Source: Georgenia satyanarayanai
GTDB taxonomy: Bacteria; Actinomycetota; Actinomycetes; Actinomycetales; Actinomycetaceae
Direction: 5' to 3'
Length of the DNA stretch: 64,000 nucleotides
Assembly: GCF_900116375.1 (NCBI RefSeq)
Contig: NZ_UETB01000001.1
Location: 813,802-877,801, forward strand
Made by a program: the position numbers and the translations under genes. Positions 7,558 through 16,051 of the stretch are shown one piece after another. The notes beneath the pieces were generated by a model. That model ran no database searches and was not told the DNA's origin. It saw only the letters and a list, made by a program, of their open reading frames with translations. How positions within the stretch are numbered: position 1 is the stretch's first letter; every line of letters starts with the position of its first letter.

Positions 7558-8949
7558 ATGAGCAATCCCATCGCCGGTTGGTACCCGGACCCCTCAGGAG
7601 ACCCGAGCAAGCTTCGTTACTGGGACGGCACGTCCTGGACCGAGCACTTCGCGCCCGCGCAGGGCGCCGCGCAGCAGGCGGGGGAGGCCGGCACGAGCAG
7701 TGACGGGCAGTCGACCGGAGAGCAGCGGACGACGGCGCCGGAGTCGTTCGGCGGGCAGCCCACCGAGCAGCTTCCCGCCCAGGGAGCCGAGCAGCCCACG
7801 ACCGAGCAGCTTCCCGCCCAGCCCGGCGGCCACGACCAGCACACCGCGGTCTACCCGACCGGCCAGTACGGCCAGCAGCAGCCGGGCTACGGGCACGAGG
7901 CCTACGGGCAGCAGGCGCAGCAGCCCTACGGACAGGCCGGCTACGGGCAGGCCGACTACGGCCAGCAGGACTACGGCCAGCAGCCGTACGTCCCGCACCA
8001 GGACGGTCAGCAGCCCTACGGGCAGTCGCCCTACACGAGCGGCCAGCCCAGCTACGGCCAGCAGCCCGGCACCGACGAGGGGGGCTCGGGCAAGGGTCTG
8101 GTCATCGGCATCATCCTCGCCGCGCTCGTCCTCATCGCGGTGGCCGTGACCGCCGTCGTCCTCCTCCTCGGCGGCGACGACGACGCAGACCCAGGATCGG
8201 CGCCGCGGCCCACGCCGGCCGCCACGGCGACCGACGAGGAGGTCGCGGAGGACCCTGCGACCGACGAGGCGACCGAGGAGACGACCGAGGACGCCACCGA
8301 CGCCCCCGGCGGAGGAGCGGTGAGTGGCGGTGAGATCACGGTCGGCGAGTCCGTCACCGGCTCCATCGCCGCGGGGGAGACCTGGACCGGCACCATCACC
8401 GTCGACGAGGCGGCACCGATCGTCGTCGACGTCGCCGCGGAGAGCGGTGACCTCACCCTGTCACTGACCGGCGGCGCGATCGACGTCGAGAACGACGACC
8501 ACGGCCGCTTCAAGGTGAACGGGGAGGCGAGCTCGCTCGACCCCGCCCTCGGCGCGTACCTCGAGCCGGGGGAGTACGAGGTCGCGGTCGCCGCGTACCA
8601 CAGCAGCGTCGAGACGGACTTCACCGTCACGACCATGGTCCCGGAGATGGTGACGCCCGGCGAGCCCGTCGCCGTGGACCTCGCCGAGGACGAGGTGTGG
8701 CTGGCCGCTGTCGAGCTGACCGACCGCAGCACGGTCGTCCTGGACTCGGTGTCCACCGAGGGCGACCCCCAGCTGGGCATCTTCACGTCCACGGGGGAGC
8801 TCGAGGGGGTGGACGACAGCGACGAGGGTGCCGGCGGCACCCTGGACCCGTACCTGGAGCTCACCCTGCCGGCCGGCGTGCACGTCATCAGCTACAGCTC
8901 CTGGAGCGGCTCCCCGCTCTCGGCGGAGCTGTCCATCACCGTCGAGTAG
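7558..8949 (+). CDS. DUF2510-domain single-pass membrane protein with Tyr/Gly/Gln repeats
   Basis: A 463-residue protein. Residues 1-35 are a DUF2510 domain (AGWYPDPSGDPSKLRYWDGTSWTEHF). A low-complexity Gln/Tyr/Gly region with repeated YGQQ units spans about residues 100-175. One transmembrane helix lies near 180-203 and an acidic Thr/Glu linker follows. The extracytoplasmic C-terminal half resembles two pre-peptidase-type beta domains (SVTGSIAAGETWTGTITV; PVAVDLAEDEVWLAAVEL). TAATAT at 7546-7551 ends 6 nt before the ATG, so the mRNA is probably leaderless. DUF2510 is common in actinobacterial membrane proteins; no defined function can be given. Confidence 0.85.
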   Translation: MSNPIAGWYPDPSGDPSKLRYWDGTSWTEHFAPAQGAAQQAGEAGTSSDGQSTGEQRTTAPESFGGQPTEQLPAQGAEQPTTEQLPAQPGGHDQHTAVYPTGQYGQQQPGYGHEAYGQQAQQPYGQAGYGQADYGQQDYGQQPYVPHQDGQQPYGQSPYTSGQPSYGQQPGTDEGGSGKGLVIGIILAALVLIAVAVTAVVLLLGGDDDADPGSAPRPTPAATATDEEVAEDPATDEATEETTEDATDAPGGGAVSGGEITVGESVTGSIAAGETWTGTITVDEAAPIVVDVAAESGDLTLSLTGGAIDVENDDHGRFKVNGEASSLDPALGAYLEPGEYEVAVAAYHSSVETDFTVTTMVPEMVTPGEPVAVDLAEDEVWLAAVELTDRSTVVLDSVSTEGDPQLGIFTSTGELEGVDDSDEGAGGTLDPYLELTLPAGVHVISYSSWSGSPLSAELSITVE

Positions 8950-8967
8950 TCGTCCGTCACTGACGCC

Positions 8968-9000
8968 GACGCCCCCGGGAGAACCCCTCCCGGGGGCGTC
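8968..9000 (+). terminator. Strong intrinsic terminator hairpin
   Basis: A 13-bp perfect stem (left arm 8968-8980, right arm 8988-9000) with a 7-nt loop, beginning 19 nt after the DUF2510 gene stop. No U-tract follows, but the stem is very stable. Confidence 0.7.
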
Positions 9001-9172
9001 GTCGTGCTCTCCGCCCGACCCGGCGGTGCCGGTCCGCCCGGGTGCGCAAACGGGCGCCGCGCGGTGCCCGCGCGTCTGCCCGCGCAGGTGCGTGGCACCG
9101 TCGCAGGTCGGCGATGCTGGCGGGGCCGGCTCAGCGTGACGAGCACTGTCGGCCGCGTGCGGCGAGGGACCG

Positions 9173-11086
9173 ATGATGGCGAACCAGTTTGAGGTGCGTG
9201 CGCAGGAGGACCGGGGGCCGGGAACGGGCCGTCGCGGCCCCGGGCCCGTCGGGCCCGAGTCTTCGCACGGGGCAGCTCGGGGTGGAGCGGGTCGCGCGGT
9301 CGGAAGGCTTCGACCGGAGCAGGTGCTGGCACGTCAGCGCCAGGTCGGCAACCGTGCCGTCTCGCGGGTGCTGAGCACGCCGACGGACCACCGGTCCTCA
9401 CCGGCACCGGGGTCGACGCCGGGGGAGGGGACAGCCGGTCCGGCGAGCGCGAACGACGGGCGGAGCACCGGTGGCGTGGAGGACGCCGTCGAGACGCTCA
9501 AGCAGTCGCTCCGCGTGCTCGACCTCGGCGGTGCCCAGCGGGCGCTGGGCGCGCTGACCGCCGCGGCCCCCGCCGCCCTGAGCTCATCGGCGCCGGCCGC
9601 GCTGGAACAGGTCGCGAAGGCGGTGCCCCTCGTGCGGCAGGCCGAGTCCGTCGCGCTCGATCCCGAGGGAGCGGTCGACGAGGTGCTCGGGCCCGTGGCT
9701 CGCGGCCTCGACGACTCGCCGGAGCTCGCCATGACGATCATCCACGACCGCCCGGAGGCGGGCGCGGAACCGGCGGCCTCCGTCGTCGCAACCGCGCCAC
9801 CGGCCGAGACCGGTGACCTCACCACCGACGTGCCCGCCCGAGGGACGGCCGGCATGGCCGACGTCTGGGCGGGCATCCGCGAGAGCGTGGTCCAGAAGTG
9901 GCACAACCTCGACGTCGCGGCGATCCTCCGCGACATCGTCGTCACCGCCATCTGGCCGTGGCCGACCGTCCTGGCGCAGCTCCACCAGCTCTGGACCGAC
10001 TGGGCCACCGCCGTCGACGACCTGTACGTACCGGCCAGCCCCCTGACCGACCCTGTCGGGTTCCTCCGGGACGTCGGCGCGAACCTCTCGCACCTGCTCG
10101 AGCTGCCTCTGGCTCTCTACCGCCACCTCACAGCGATCGGGCTGTCCCTCATGGGGTGGGTGACGATCGGGCTCATGCTTGTCGGTGGTTTCGGGGGGAG
10201 CGTTGCAGGCACCGTGCTCGGGGCCCTCGCCGGGGCGCTGGCGACCCTCGGTATCGGCGCCGGCGCCGGCGGAGCGGCCGGTGCGGCAGGTGGTGGATGG
10301 ACCGGAGCAGGCGTCGGGACCGGCGTGGCCATGGGTATCGGTCAGGCGCTGCTCGTGGCGTTCGTCGTGGGGGAGGGGGCCGCGCTCGGCAAGGCCCTGA
10401 CCGAGCTCCTGGTCCACCGACAGACCCCGCAGGAGCAGACCCGCGACTACAACCAGGTCGCCGACAGCGGGCTGGTTCTCGCGTTCCTCGTGCCGCTGGC
10501 GGCGGCGGGGTGGTTCGGCGCGAGCTTCGCTCGCAGGGCTATGGCCTCCTTCGTGCGGGTGCTGCCCGCGCCTGTCCGCCGCGCGGCGGAGAAGGTGAGG
10601 GAGGGCATCGGCCAGGTGAGGGAAGGGCCCGGGCGGGAGCGATCCCCGGACCAGCAGACTCCTGAGGAGAAGCCGCCGCCGACCCCGGTGCCCGCGACGG
10701 CCCGACGGCGACTGTCGGTCGAGGAGCTGCGGGGGCTGTGGCAGCGCAAGGAACGGGTCCTGGTGTGGAAGACGAGGAATCAGGACATCGCCGCCAACCA
10801 GGACATCAAGGCGAACCCGGATCTGGCGACGAAGCCCAACCCGACGGCACCGGACCGGATCCACATGTACCAGAGCATCGAAGGGGCACCACAGTCCTAC
10901 GGCGACCAGTGCGTCCTGCTCACCCTGGAGGAGGCACAGCAGCTGGGGTTCCGTCCCCTGGGCCGGGCCTTTGCGATCGATGCCTTCGAGTGGGTCTGGG
11001 ACTACGGCGTCCTGCCGCCGAACGTGGGCACCTGGTTCACCTTGGACGACCTCGCGGCGTCCGGCTACAAGGTCACTGGGCGCTGA
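9173..11086 (+). CDS. Large orphan protein with eCIS-effector-like RxxxGN motif and unknown C-terminal domain
   Basis: A 637-residue protein of unknown function. After a Gly/Arg-rich leader, residues 52-67 read LARQRQVGNRAVSRVL. This matches the LQRxxGNxAVxRL motif seen in proteins linked to extracellular contractile injection systems (often DUF4157-associated). The middle is Ala-rich. About residues 320-405 and 433-451 are strongly hydrophobic and Gly-rich, possibly membrane-inserting. A distinct soluble C-terminal domain of about 125 residues follows (ending WFTLDDLAASGYKVTGR) that I do not recognise. No HExxH metalloprotease motif is seen. ATG 9173 or 9176 follows GAGGGA. No injection-system structural genes lie in the window. 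The toxin/effector role is inference. Confidence 0.75.
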   Translation: MMANQFEVRAQEDRGPGTGRRGPGPVGPESSHGAARGGAGRAVGRLRPEQVLARQRQVGNRAVSRVLSTPTDHRSSPAPGSTPGEGTAGPASANDGRSTGGVEDAVETLKQSLRVLDLGGAQRALGALTAAAPAALSSSAPAALEQVAKAVPLVRQAESVALDPEGAVDEVLGPVARGLDDSPELAMTIIHDRPEAGAEPAASVVATAPPAETGDLTTDVPARGTAGMADVWAGIRESVVQKWHNLDVAAILRDIVVTAIWPWPTVLAQLHQLWTDWATAVDDLYVPASPLTDPVGFLRDVGANLSHLLELPLALYRHLTAIGLSLMGWVTIGLMLVGGFGGSVAGTVLGALAGALATLGIGAGAGGAAGAAGGGWTGAGVGTGVAMGIGQALLVAFVVGEGAALGKALTELLVHRQTPQEQTRDYNQVADSGLVLAFLVPLAAAGWFGASFARRAMASFVRVLPAPVRRAAEKVREGIGQVREGPGRERSPDQQTPEEKPPPTPVPATARRRLSVEELRGLWQRKERVLVWKTRNQDIAANQDIKANPDLATKPNPTAPDRIHMYQSIEGAPQSYGDQCVLLTLEEAQQLGFRPLGRAFAIDAFEWVWDYGVLPPNVGTWFTLDDLAASGYKVTGR

Positions 11087-11157
11087 CCGGGTCGCGGCAC
11101 GCGCGGAGGGAGCGCGGCAGCGGAACGACCCTGACGCCGTGCTGGGACAATGTCGGG

Positions 11158-12321
11158 ATGAGTGCACCCGCGTTCGACCTCAGCCGGCTCCGCAGGTATC
11201 CCGACGTGGAGGCTCCCGACCTCCTCGCCGTCGACGCGGCCGACCGGCTCGTCCTCGAGCAAGCCGCCACGGCGCTCGCCGCGGCCGGCTCGGGGGAGGT
11301 CGCCGTGATCGGCGACCGGTACGGCGCGCTCACGCTCGGTGCGATCGCCCTGCACGGCGCACGCGACGTGCGGGTGCACCAGGACGCCGTCGTCCAGGAG
11401 CGCGCCCTCGTGGCCAACGCCGAGCGGGCCGGCCTCGCCGGAACCTCTCGGTCCCTGGGCCTCGTCCCGGAGCTCGTGACCGGCGCGCGCGTCGTGCTCC
11501 TGCAGCTGCCGCGCGGGCTGGCGGCGCTCGAGGAGATCGCCGAGCTGGTCGCCGCCCACGCGGCACCCGACGTCGTCGTCGTCGCGGGCGGGCGCCTCAA
11601 GCACATGTCGCGCGGCATGAACGAGGTCCTGGGGAAGCACTTCGCCGACGTGACGGCGTCCCTCGCGCGACAGAAGTCACGCTGCCTCGTCGCGCGACTG
11701 CCGACGCCACCCGGGACCTTCCCGTCCTTCCCGCGCCGGCACTTCGACGACGAGCACGGCCTGTGGATCGCCGCTCACGGCGCCGCCTTCGCCGGCCCGT
11801 CCCTGGACCTCGGGACGCGCTACCTCCTGACGTTCCTGGGGGAGATGAGCCCCCTGGCGCGCGACGCCGTCGATCTCGGCTGTGGCACCGGGGTGCTCGC
11901 TGCGCAGCTCGCCGCGGCCCGCCCGGACCTCCACGTCGTCGCGACCGACACGTCCAGCGCCGCCGTCCGCTCCGCGCGCGCCACGGTCGAGGCGAACGCG
12001 CTGGACGAGCGCGTCGAGGTGGTGCGGGCCGACGGGCTCGAGAGCCGGCCACCCGTCTCCGCGGACCTCATCGTGTGCAACCCGCCCTTCCACGTCGGTG
12101 CCAGCGTGCAGCCGGACGTCGCGATCGCGCTGTTCAAGGAGGCCGCCCGGGTGCTGCGACCCGGTGGTGAGCTGTGGGCGGTGTTCAACTCGCGGCTCGG
12201 TCACGCCGGCGCGCTGCGCCGCATCGTCGGGTCCACCAAGGTGATGGGGGACAACGGCAGGTTCACGGTGACACGGTCGATCAAGCAGCCGAGCCGTGGG
12301 GAGAGGGGCGCGGCACGGTAG
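11158..12321 (+). CDS. Class I SAM-dependent rRNA guanine-N2 methyltransferase (RsmC/RlmG-like)
   Basis: A 387-residue protein with the two-domain architecture of RsmC/RlmG: a degenerate N-terminal methyltransferase fold and an active C-terminal domain with the SAM-binding motif AVDLGCGTGVLAAQLA and the catalytic NPPF motif (CNPPFHVG) used for exocyclic guanine N2 methylation. A two-domain layout of this length fits RlmG/RsmC better than a single-domain enzyme. ATG 11158 is preceded 6 nt upstream by GACAAT, a weak leaderless-type -10. The precise rRNA target (16S G1207 or 23S G1835 type) cannot be decided from sequence. Confidence 0.87.
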   Translation: MSAPAFDLSRLRRYPDVEAPDLLAVDAADRLVLEQAATALAAAGSGEVAVIGDRYGALTLGAIALHGARDVRVHQDAVVQERALVANAERAGLAGTSRSLGLVPELVTGARVVLLQLPRGLAALEEIAELVAAHAAPDVVVVAGGRLKHMSRGMNEVLGKHFADVTASLARQKSRCLVARLPTPPGTFPSFPRRHFDDEHGLWIAAHGAAFAGPSLDLGTRYLLTFLGEMSPLARDAVDLGCGTGVLAAQLAAARPDLHVVATDTSSAAVRSARATVEANALDERVEVVRADGLESRPPVSADLIVCNPPFHVGASVQPDVAIALFKEAARVLRPGGELWAVFNSRLGHAGALRRIVGSTKVMGDNGRFTVTRSIKQPSRGERGAAR

Positions 12322-12365
12322 GGGCCGGGCCGCGTGCCGCGGGAGCAGAACCACGGTGGAATGAC

Positions 12366-12379
12366 ATAATGTACATTAT
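12366..12379. repeat. AT-rich 14-bp perfect palindrome
   Basis: ATAATGTACATTAT is a perfect palindrome in an otherwise very GC-rich convergent gap between the methyltransferase and the lipoprotein gene. It could be an operator or a recombination site, or a remnant of a mobile element. No further half-sites are apparent nearby. Confidence 0.5.
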
Positions 12380-12401
12380 CGGCGGTACGCACGTGGGGCG
12401 C

Positions 12402-12851
12402 TCAGGCCGGCTCGCTCGCTCTGGTGACCGTCCACAGCACGATGACGACCGCGTCATCGTCAGTGGGCTCGTCGAGACAGAGCTCGGCCTGCTCGGGATA
12501 GCTGGCGACGAACGGTTCCTCTCCGCCGCCCGCCTCGACGGCGTCGCCGATCTGGATGGCGCGACCTCGATCGTCCAAGACGTTGCCGTCGTCGTCGAGC
12601 CTGGTGCCGGAGGGCCAGATGACGACGGTTGCGGGCTCGCCGTGCGAGCCGACGAGTCCCAGGCACCCATTCTCGTTGACACCCAACGTGCCGAACCACG
12701 CCGCATCAGCTCCACTCACGTCCATGCCCTTGATGAGTGCCACGTGGCCTGCGGCCTCGGCGGTGCGCACGCCGCCCGCTGCGCCACAGGACGCCAGCAG
12801 GAGCACGGAGACCGCGGAGACCAGCACGCGCCGCCGTCGGACGCTACCCAC
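12402..12851 (-). CDS. Putative small lipoprotein, unknown function
   Basis: A 149-residue protein with a lipoprotein signal: basic n-region GSVRRRRVLVSAVSVLL, then lipobox LASC with Cys near residue 22. The remainder is a small acidic domain (AGHVALIKGMDVSGADAAW...) resembling no family I recognise. It could be an OB- or beta-type fold, given VVIWPSGTRLDDDGNVLDDRG. GTG 12851 overlaps the end of the upstream DHFR-family gene by 8 bp, so the two are probably co-transcribed. Confidence 0.7.
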   Translation of the reverse strand: MGSVRRRRVLVSAVSVLLLASCGAAGGVRTAEAAGHVALIKGMDVSGADAAWFGTLGVNENGCLGLVGSHGEPATVVIWPSGTRLDDDGNVLDDRGRAIQIGDAVEAGGGEEPFVASYPEQAELCLDEPTDDDAVVIVLWTVTRASEPA

Positions 12852-13494
12852 TCGAGCGCCTCGTGAGCGTCAGGTGGGTGACACCGCTGGGCGTCGAGAC
12901 CACCTCGATGTCATAACTGTGCTCCAGCCCTTCGAGGCCGTCCCACAGCGACGCACCGCGCCCGAGGACGATGGGCACCTGGACGAGGTGGATGTGGTCG
13001 ACGAGGCCCGCGGCGATGAACTGGCGCGCGACGGTCGCCCCGCCACCGATACGGACGTCGAGGCCGCCCGCGGCCCGACGGGCGACGTCCAGCGCCTCCG
13101 CCGGTGAGGCCTCGAGGAAGTGGAAGGTCGTGCCGCCCGCCATCTCGATCGCCTCTCGCGGGCGGTGGGTGAGTACGAGGACCGGAGTGTGGAACGGTGG
13201 CTCGCTCCCCCACCAGCCGCGCCATTCCGCGTCGTCCTGCCAGCCGGGCGGCCCGAACTTGCCCGCCCCCATGATCTCCGCGCCGATGCCCGGCTCGTGC
13301 CAACGAGCCATCGCGTCGTCGACCCCGGCACTGCCCGCCGGTGCGCCCACCAGCCGGGCCCCGAAGCTGGTGGCGAACATCCACTCGTGGAGCCGCTCCC
13401 CCGCGTGACCCATCGGGGTCTCGAGGCTCTGCACCTCCCCCGCGACATAACCGTCGAGTGAGATCGACAGGTTGTGGATCCGGGTCCTGGACAT
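12844..13494 (-). CDS. Dihydrofolate reductase family protein (RibD C-terminal domain type)
   Basis: A 216-residue protein of the RibD-C/DHFR-like superfamily of NADPH-dependent reductases. Signs are the N-terminal IHNLSISLDGYVAG, the nucleotide-binding region IMGAGKFGPPGW, and the C-terminal DVRIGGGATVARQFIAAGLVDHIHLVQVPIVLGRGASLW. A strong GGAGGAGG ribosome-binding site precedes the ATG. These stand-alone homologues are widespread in actinobacteria with unknown substrates. It is not a bifunctional RibD and should not be taken as evidence of riboflavin synthesis. Confidence 0.87.
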   Translation of the reverse strand: MSRTRIHNLSISLDGYVAGEVQSLETPMGHAGERLHEWMFATSFGARLVGAPAGSAGVDDAMARWHEPGIGAEIMGAGKFGPPGWQDDAEWRGWWGSEPPFHTPVLVLTHRPREAIEMAGGTTFHFLEASPAEALDVARRAAGGLDVRIGGGATVARQFIAAGLVDHIHLVQVPIVLGRGASLWDGLEGLEHSYDIEVVSTPSGVTHLTLTRRSSG

Positions 13495-13549
13495 CGCTAC
13501 CTCCTCCGGCCGACCGTGCGGTGGTGCTGACCGCCGACGCGAGCCGAAG

Positions 13550-14422
13550 TCATCGCGGCGGCCCGACGTCGGGCTCGGGCCGGGCCCAGCTCTCCTGGCC
13601 CGGCCAGAGGAACCCGGCGATCGTCGTCGACGTCGCGAAGGCCACCACCGCCGTCGCCACGACGAAGACGGTCTCGTTGCTCACCGTGGCCTCGAGGTAC
13701 TGGCTGGAGATGACCAGCTGCATGACCACCTGGAACGCCAGGTGCCAGCCCACCGCGGCCCAGACCGAGCCCGAGATCAGCCGGATGCACCCGACCACCA
13801 CCCCCATCCCGAAGAACAGGACAAGCCGCTCGAGGAGGACGCCCCACCCCTCGGTGATCACCCACAGCGCCGTGCCGAACAGCATGAAGAGGAGCGCCTG
13901 GACGAGCACGGCGAGCCACGGCGCCACGGCGGCGGTGAGGTTGCGGTAGACGTACCCGCGGAAGAGCAGCTCCTCGGGGAACGCCTCGTAGACGAGGACC
14001 AGGACGACGAGCAGGAGGACGACGCCGACGGTCTCGGCGAGCGTCGCGTCGATCTCGATCCGCAGCCACCCGGCCGCCAGCGCGACCGCCAGCCCGACCG
14101 CGGCCGGCAGCAGCCAGCTCAGGGCTCCGTAGAGCAGGTCGCGGGCCGCGCGCTTTCCACCGGACAGCCCCAGCGTCCCGACGGGGCGCCTGTCCAGGAG
14201 CCGGCGCGCCGCGACGACGAGTGCCCCGGCGATGAGAAGCGCCGCCAGGGCACTGACGGCGTGCCTCGCCAGTGAGAGGCCTTCGCCCCACACTCGAGTG
14301 GTCAGTGCCGCGATCGCCAGCCAGCCCAACAGGGCACCCGTGACGACGACGGCCAGCCGCGCCGCGACAGGCAGACGCGGGGGCGCCGCCTCGGCCACCT
14401 GTCCGTTGCCCGGATGGGTCAT
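13550..14422 (-). CDS. CPBP-family intramembrane protein, probably with altered active site
   Basis: A 290-residue polytopic membrane protein of the CPBP (CAAX protease/bacteriocin-processing, Abi) family. Motif 1 is intact (EELLFRGYVYR) and motif 3 is recognisable (GWHLAFQV). The usual motif-2 FxxxH histidine is not apparent: the equivalent stretch reads ALLFMLFGTALW. This may weaken or abolish proteolysis. A TAGCGT hexamer at 14429-14434 (minus strand) ends 6 nt before the ATG, so the mRNA is likely leaderless. Compare the second CPBP gene at 25975-26871, which keeps all motifs. Confidence 0.85.
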   Translation of the reverse strand: MTHPGNGQVAEAAPPRLPVAARLAVVVTGALLGWLAIAALTTRVWGEGLSLARHAVSALAALLIAGALVVAARRLLDRRPVGTLGLSGGKRAARDLLYGALSWLLPAAVGLAVALAAGWLRIEIDATLAETVGVVLLLVVLVLVYEAFPEELLFRGYVYRNLTAAVAPWLAVLVQALLFMLFGTALWVITEGWGVLLERLVLFFGMGVVVGCIRLISGSVWAAVGWHLAFQVVMQLVISSQYLEATVSNETVFVVATAVVAFATSTTIAGFLWPGQESWARPEPDVGPPR

Positions 14423-14477
14423 CTCTCGACGCTATGCCAGCCCCTCCGTCCCCCGCAGCCATTTTGTCCGAGGTCCG

Positions 14478-15386
14478 TCACCCGGCGCGGACGAACCAGT
14501 CGACGGCGAGGTCGACCACCGCGTCGGGTGCGTCGTCGGTGATGAAGTGGGCGGCGTCGTCGACGTAGGCGAACTCGGCCCGGTCCGCGTACCGCTCCGG
14601 TTCCCGGCAGGTCCGGCCGACGAGCTCCTCGGTGAAGGCGTAGTCGAGCCGGCCGAAGACGACGAGGGTCGGCACGGTGAGCCGCCGGCGCCGGTAGACG
14701 CCGCGCATGATCCGCCACCCCTCCGCCGCGACCATGTGGCGGCACAGCGGACGGACGGCTGCGTCGACCTCGGGCCGGGCCATCGGTGCGAGGTGGGCGG
14801 CCACCGTGTCCCCGGCCATCGGACGGGCGAGGTACCTCGGAGAGAAGGTCCCGCGCAGCGACCTGCCTGGCCGGTGCCAGATGAACGGGGGCAGATGACG
14901 AAAGGCTCGGCGCATTGCCGGGTCGAACGTCATGAAACCGGGCGGAACGGCGAGTTGCGTCGCTGTCCGCACACGGTCGGGGTGCGCATAGCAGAGCTGC
15001 ATGGCGGTGATGGAGCCCATGTCGTGTGACACGAGATCGACCCGGTCGAGGCCCAGCACGTCAAGCAGGGCGACGACGTCGCGCAGCCGGGTCTCCCGGT
15101 CGATGCGTGGGTCGTCGGCGCTCGTCCAGCCCGCACCGCGCAGGTCGGGGCACAGCACGCGGTAGCCGTGCCCGGCGATGGCCGGGGCGATGTCGTGCCA
15201 CTGCCACCAGTGCTGCGGGAAGCCGTGCAGGAGCATGACCGGCGGTCCCTCCCCGATGGTGGCGAGGTGGGTGCGCAGCCCCGGAGTGTCCACGACTCGA
15301 TGATCGAACCCGGCAGCCTCGGGCAGCGGCGGCGACCACCCCGCAGTGTCGACCGGACCGGCGTCGGGGTGAGCAGGAGTGTCCAT
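14478..15386 (-). CDS. Alpha/beta hydrolase, epoxide hydrolase/dehalogenase type
   Basis: A 302-residue alpha/beta hydrolase. The oxyanion-hole motif is HGFPQHWWQWHD. The nucleophile elbow reads SHDMGS, giving an Asp nucleophile as in epoxide hydrolases and haloalkane/fluoroacetate dehalogenases, rather than a Ser esterase. The C-terminal acid/base region contains VFGRLDYAF and DDAAHFITDDAP with the expected His. It is transcribed divergently from a TetR gene across a perfect palindrome that overlaps the promoter region, so repression by that TetR is likely. ATG 15386 is used; longer upstream extensions run antisense to the TetR gene. Confidence 0.87.
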   Translation of the reverse strand: MDTPAHPDAGPVDTAGWSPPLPEAAGFDHRVVDTPGLRTHLATIGEGPPVMLLHGFPQHWWQWHDIAPAIAGHGYRVLCPDLRGAGWTSADDPRIDRETRLRDVVALLDVLGLDRVDLVSHDMGSITAMQLCYAHPDRVRTATQLAVPPGFMTFDPAMRRAFRHLPPFIWHRPGRSLRGTFSPRYLARPMAGDTVAAHLAPMARPEVDAAVRPLCRHMVAAEGWRIMRGVYRRRRLTVPTLVVFGRLDYAFTEELVGRTCREPERYADRAEFAYVDDAAHFITDDAPDAVVDLAVDWFVRAG

Positions 15387-15410
15387 GACGGCCCTCTTCG
15401 TTCGTCGGAC

Positions 15411-15426
15411 TACTATGAACATAGTA
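15411..15426. promoter_or_regulatory. Palindromic operator between hydrolase and TetR genes
   Basis: TACTATG-AA-CATAGTA is a 16-bp perfect dyad in the 63-bp gap between divergent start codons. It is the only AT-rich symmetric element there and overlaps the places expected for both -10 boxes. This is the classical arrangement for a TetR autorepressor controlling a neighbouring gene. Confidence 0.75.
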
Positions 15427-15449
15427 AACCTGTCCGAAGGGGGATGTCC

Positions 15450-16001
15450 ATGGCCGGGACCCGGGAACGAGCACTTGAGGCGGCGGTGGCACTGCTGGGC
15501 ACGGACGGCGTCCGCGCCCTGAGCCACGCGCGCGTCGACGACCGCGCGGGGCTCCCCCCGGGCTCGACGTCGAACTGGTTCCGTACCCGCCGGGCACTGC
15601 TCGCTGGTGTCGTGGACTGGATCGCCGAGAGCGAGCGGGCCGACGTCGACCCCACCGGCATGCCGCACGTCGCCAGCCCCTCCGACCTCGTCGAGGCCCT
15701 GTGCGCGATGGTCGAGATCGAGACCGGCCGGTTCGCCGTCCGCACCCGCGCGCGCTACGCCCTGTTCCTCGAGCTGTCCGGCGACCCGGAGCTGGCCGAG
15801 CCGCTGCGTCACCAGCGCCAGGAGTTCGAGTGGTGGACGGAGACGGTCGTTGCTGCCGCCGGCATCCCGGACCCCGTGCCCGCGACACGGGCGCTCATGG
15901 CCCTCGCCGAGGGGCTACTCCTCCACCGCCTCACCGTGGACGCCGCGCTGAACATGCGACCCGCGATCGAGCGGGCGGTGCGCGCACTCGCAGCGACCTG
16001 A
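15450..16001 (+). CDS. TetR-family transcriptional regulator
   Basis: A 183-residue TetR-type repressor. The HTH is at about residues 5-50 (TRERALEAAVALLGTDGVRALSHARVDDRAGLPPGSTSNWFRTR), followed by the helical ligand-binding domain. ATG 15450 is preferred to ATG 15444 because the GAAGGGGG ribosome-binding site directly abuts the latter. It most likely controls itself and the divergent hydrolase through the 16-bp palindrome at 15411-15426. The inducing ligand is unknown but may be a substrate or product of the hydrolase. Confidence 0.9.
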   Translation: MAGTRERALEAAVALLGTDGVRALSHARVDDRAGLPPGSTSNWFRTRRALLAGVVDWIAESERADVDPTGMPHVASPSDLVEALCAMVEIETGRFAVRTRARYALFLELSGDPELAEPLRHQRQEFEWWTETVVAAAGIPDPVPATRALMALAEGLLLHRLTVDAALNMRPAIERAVRALAAT

Positions 16002-16051
16002 TGTCTCGCCGGGGGTGTACCACTCCTCTGGCCCGGTCCTACCGTTGTGCC

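Noticed and set aside
9173-12321. Complete contractile injection system
   Set aside because: Only one motif-bearing protein is present; no sheath, tube, baseplate or AAA+ genes are in the window.
12366-12379. Rho-independent terminator
   Set aside because: The palindrome is AT-rich, has no loop and no T-tract, so it cannot form a stable terminator stem.
12844-13494. RibD as evidence for riboflavin synthesis
   Set aside because: It has only the reductase-like C-terminal domain typical of stand-alone homologues; no deaminase domain and no other rib genes.
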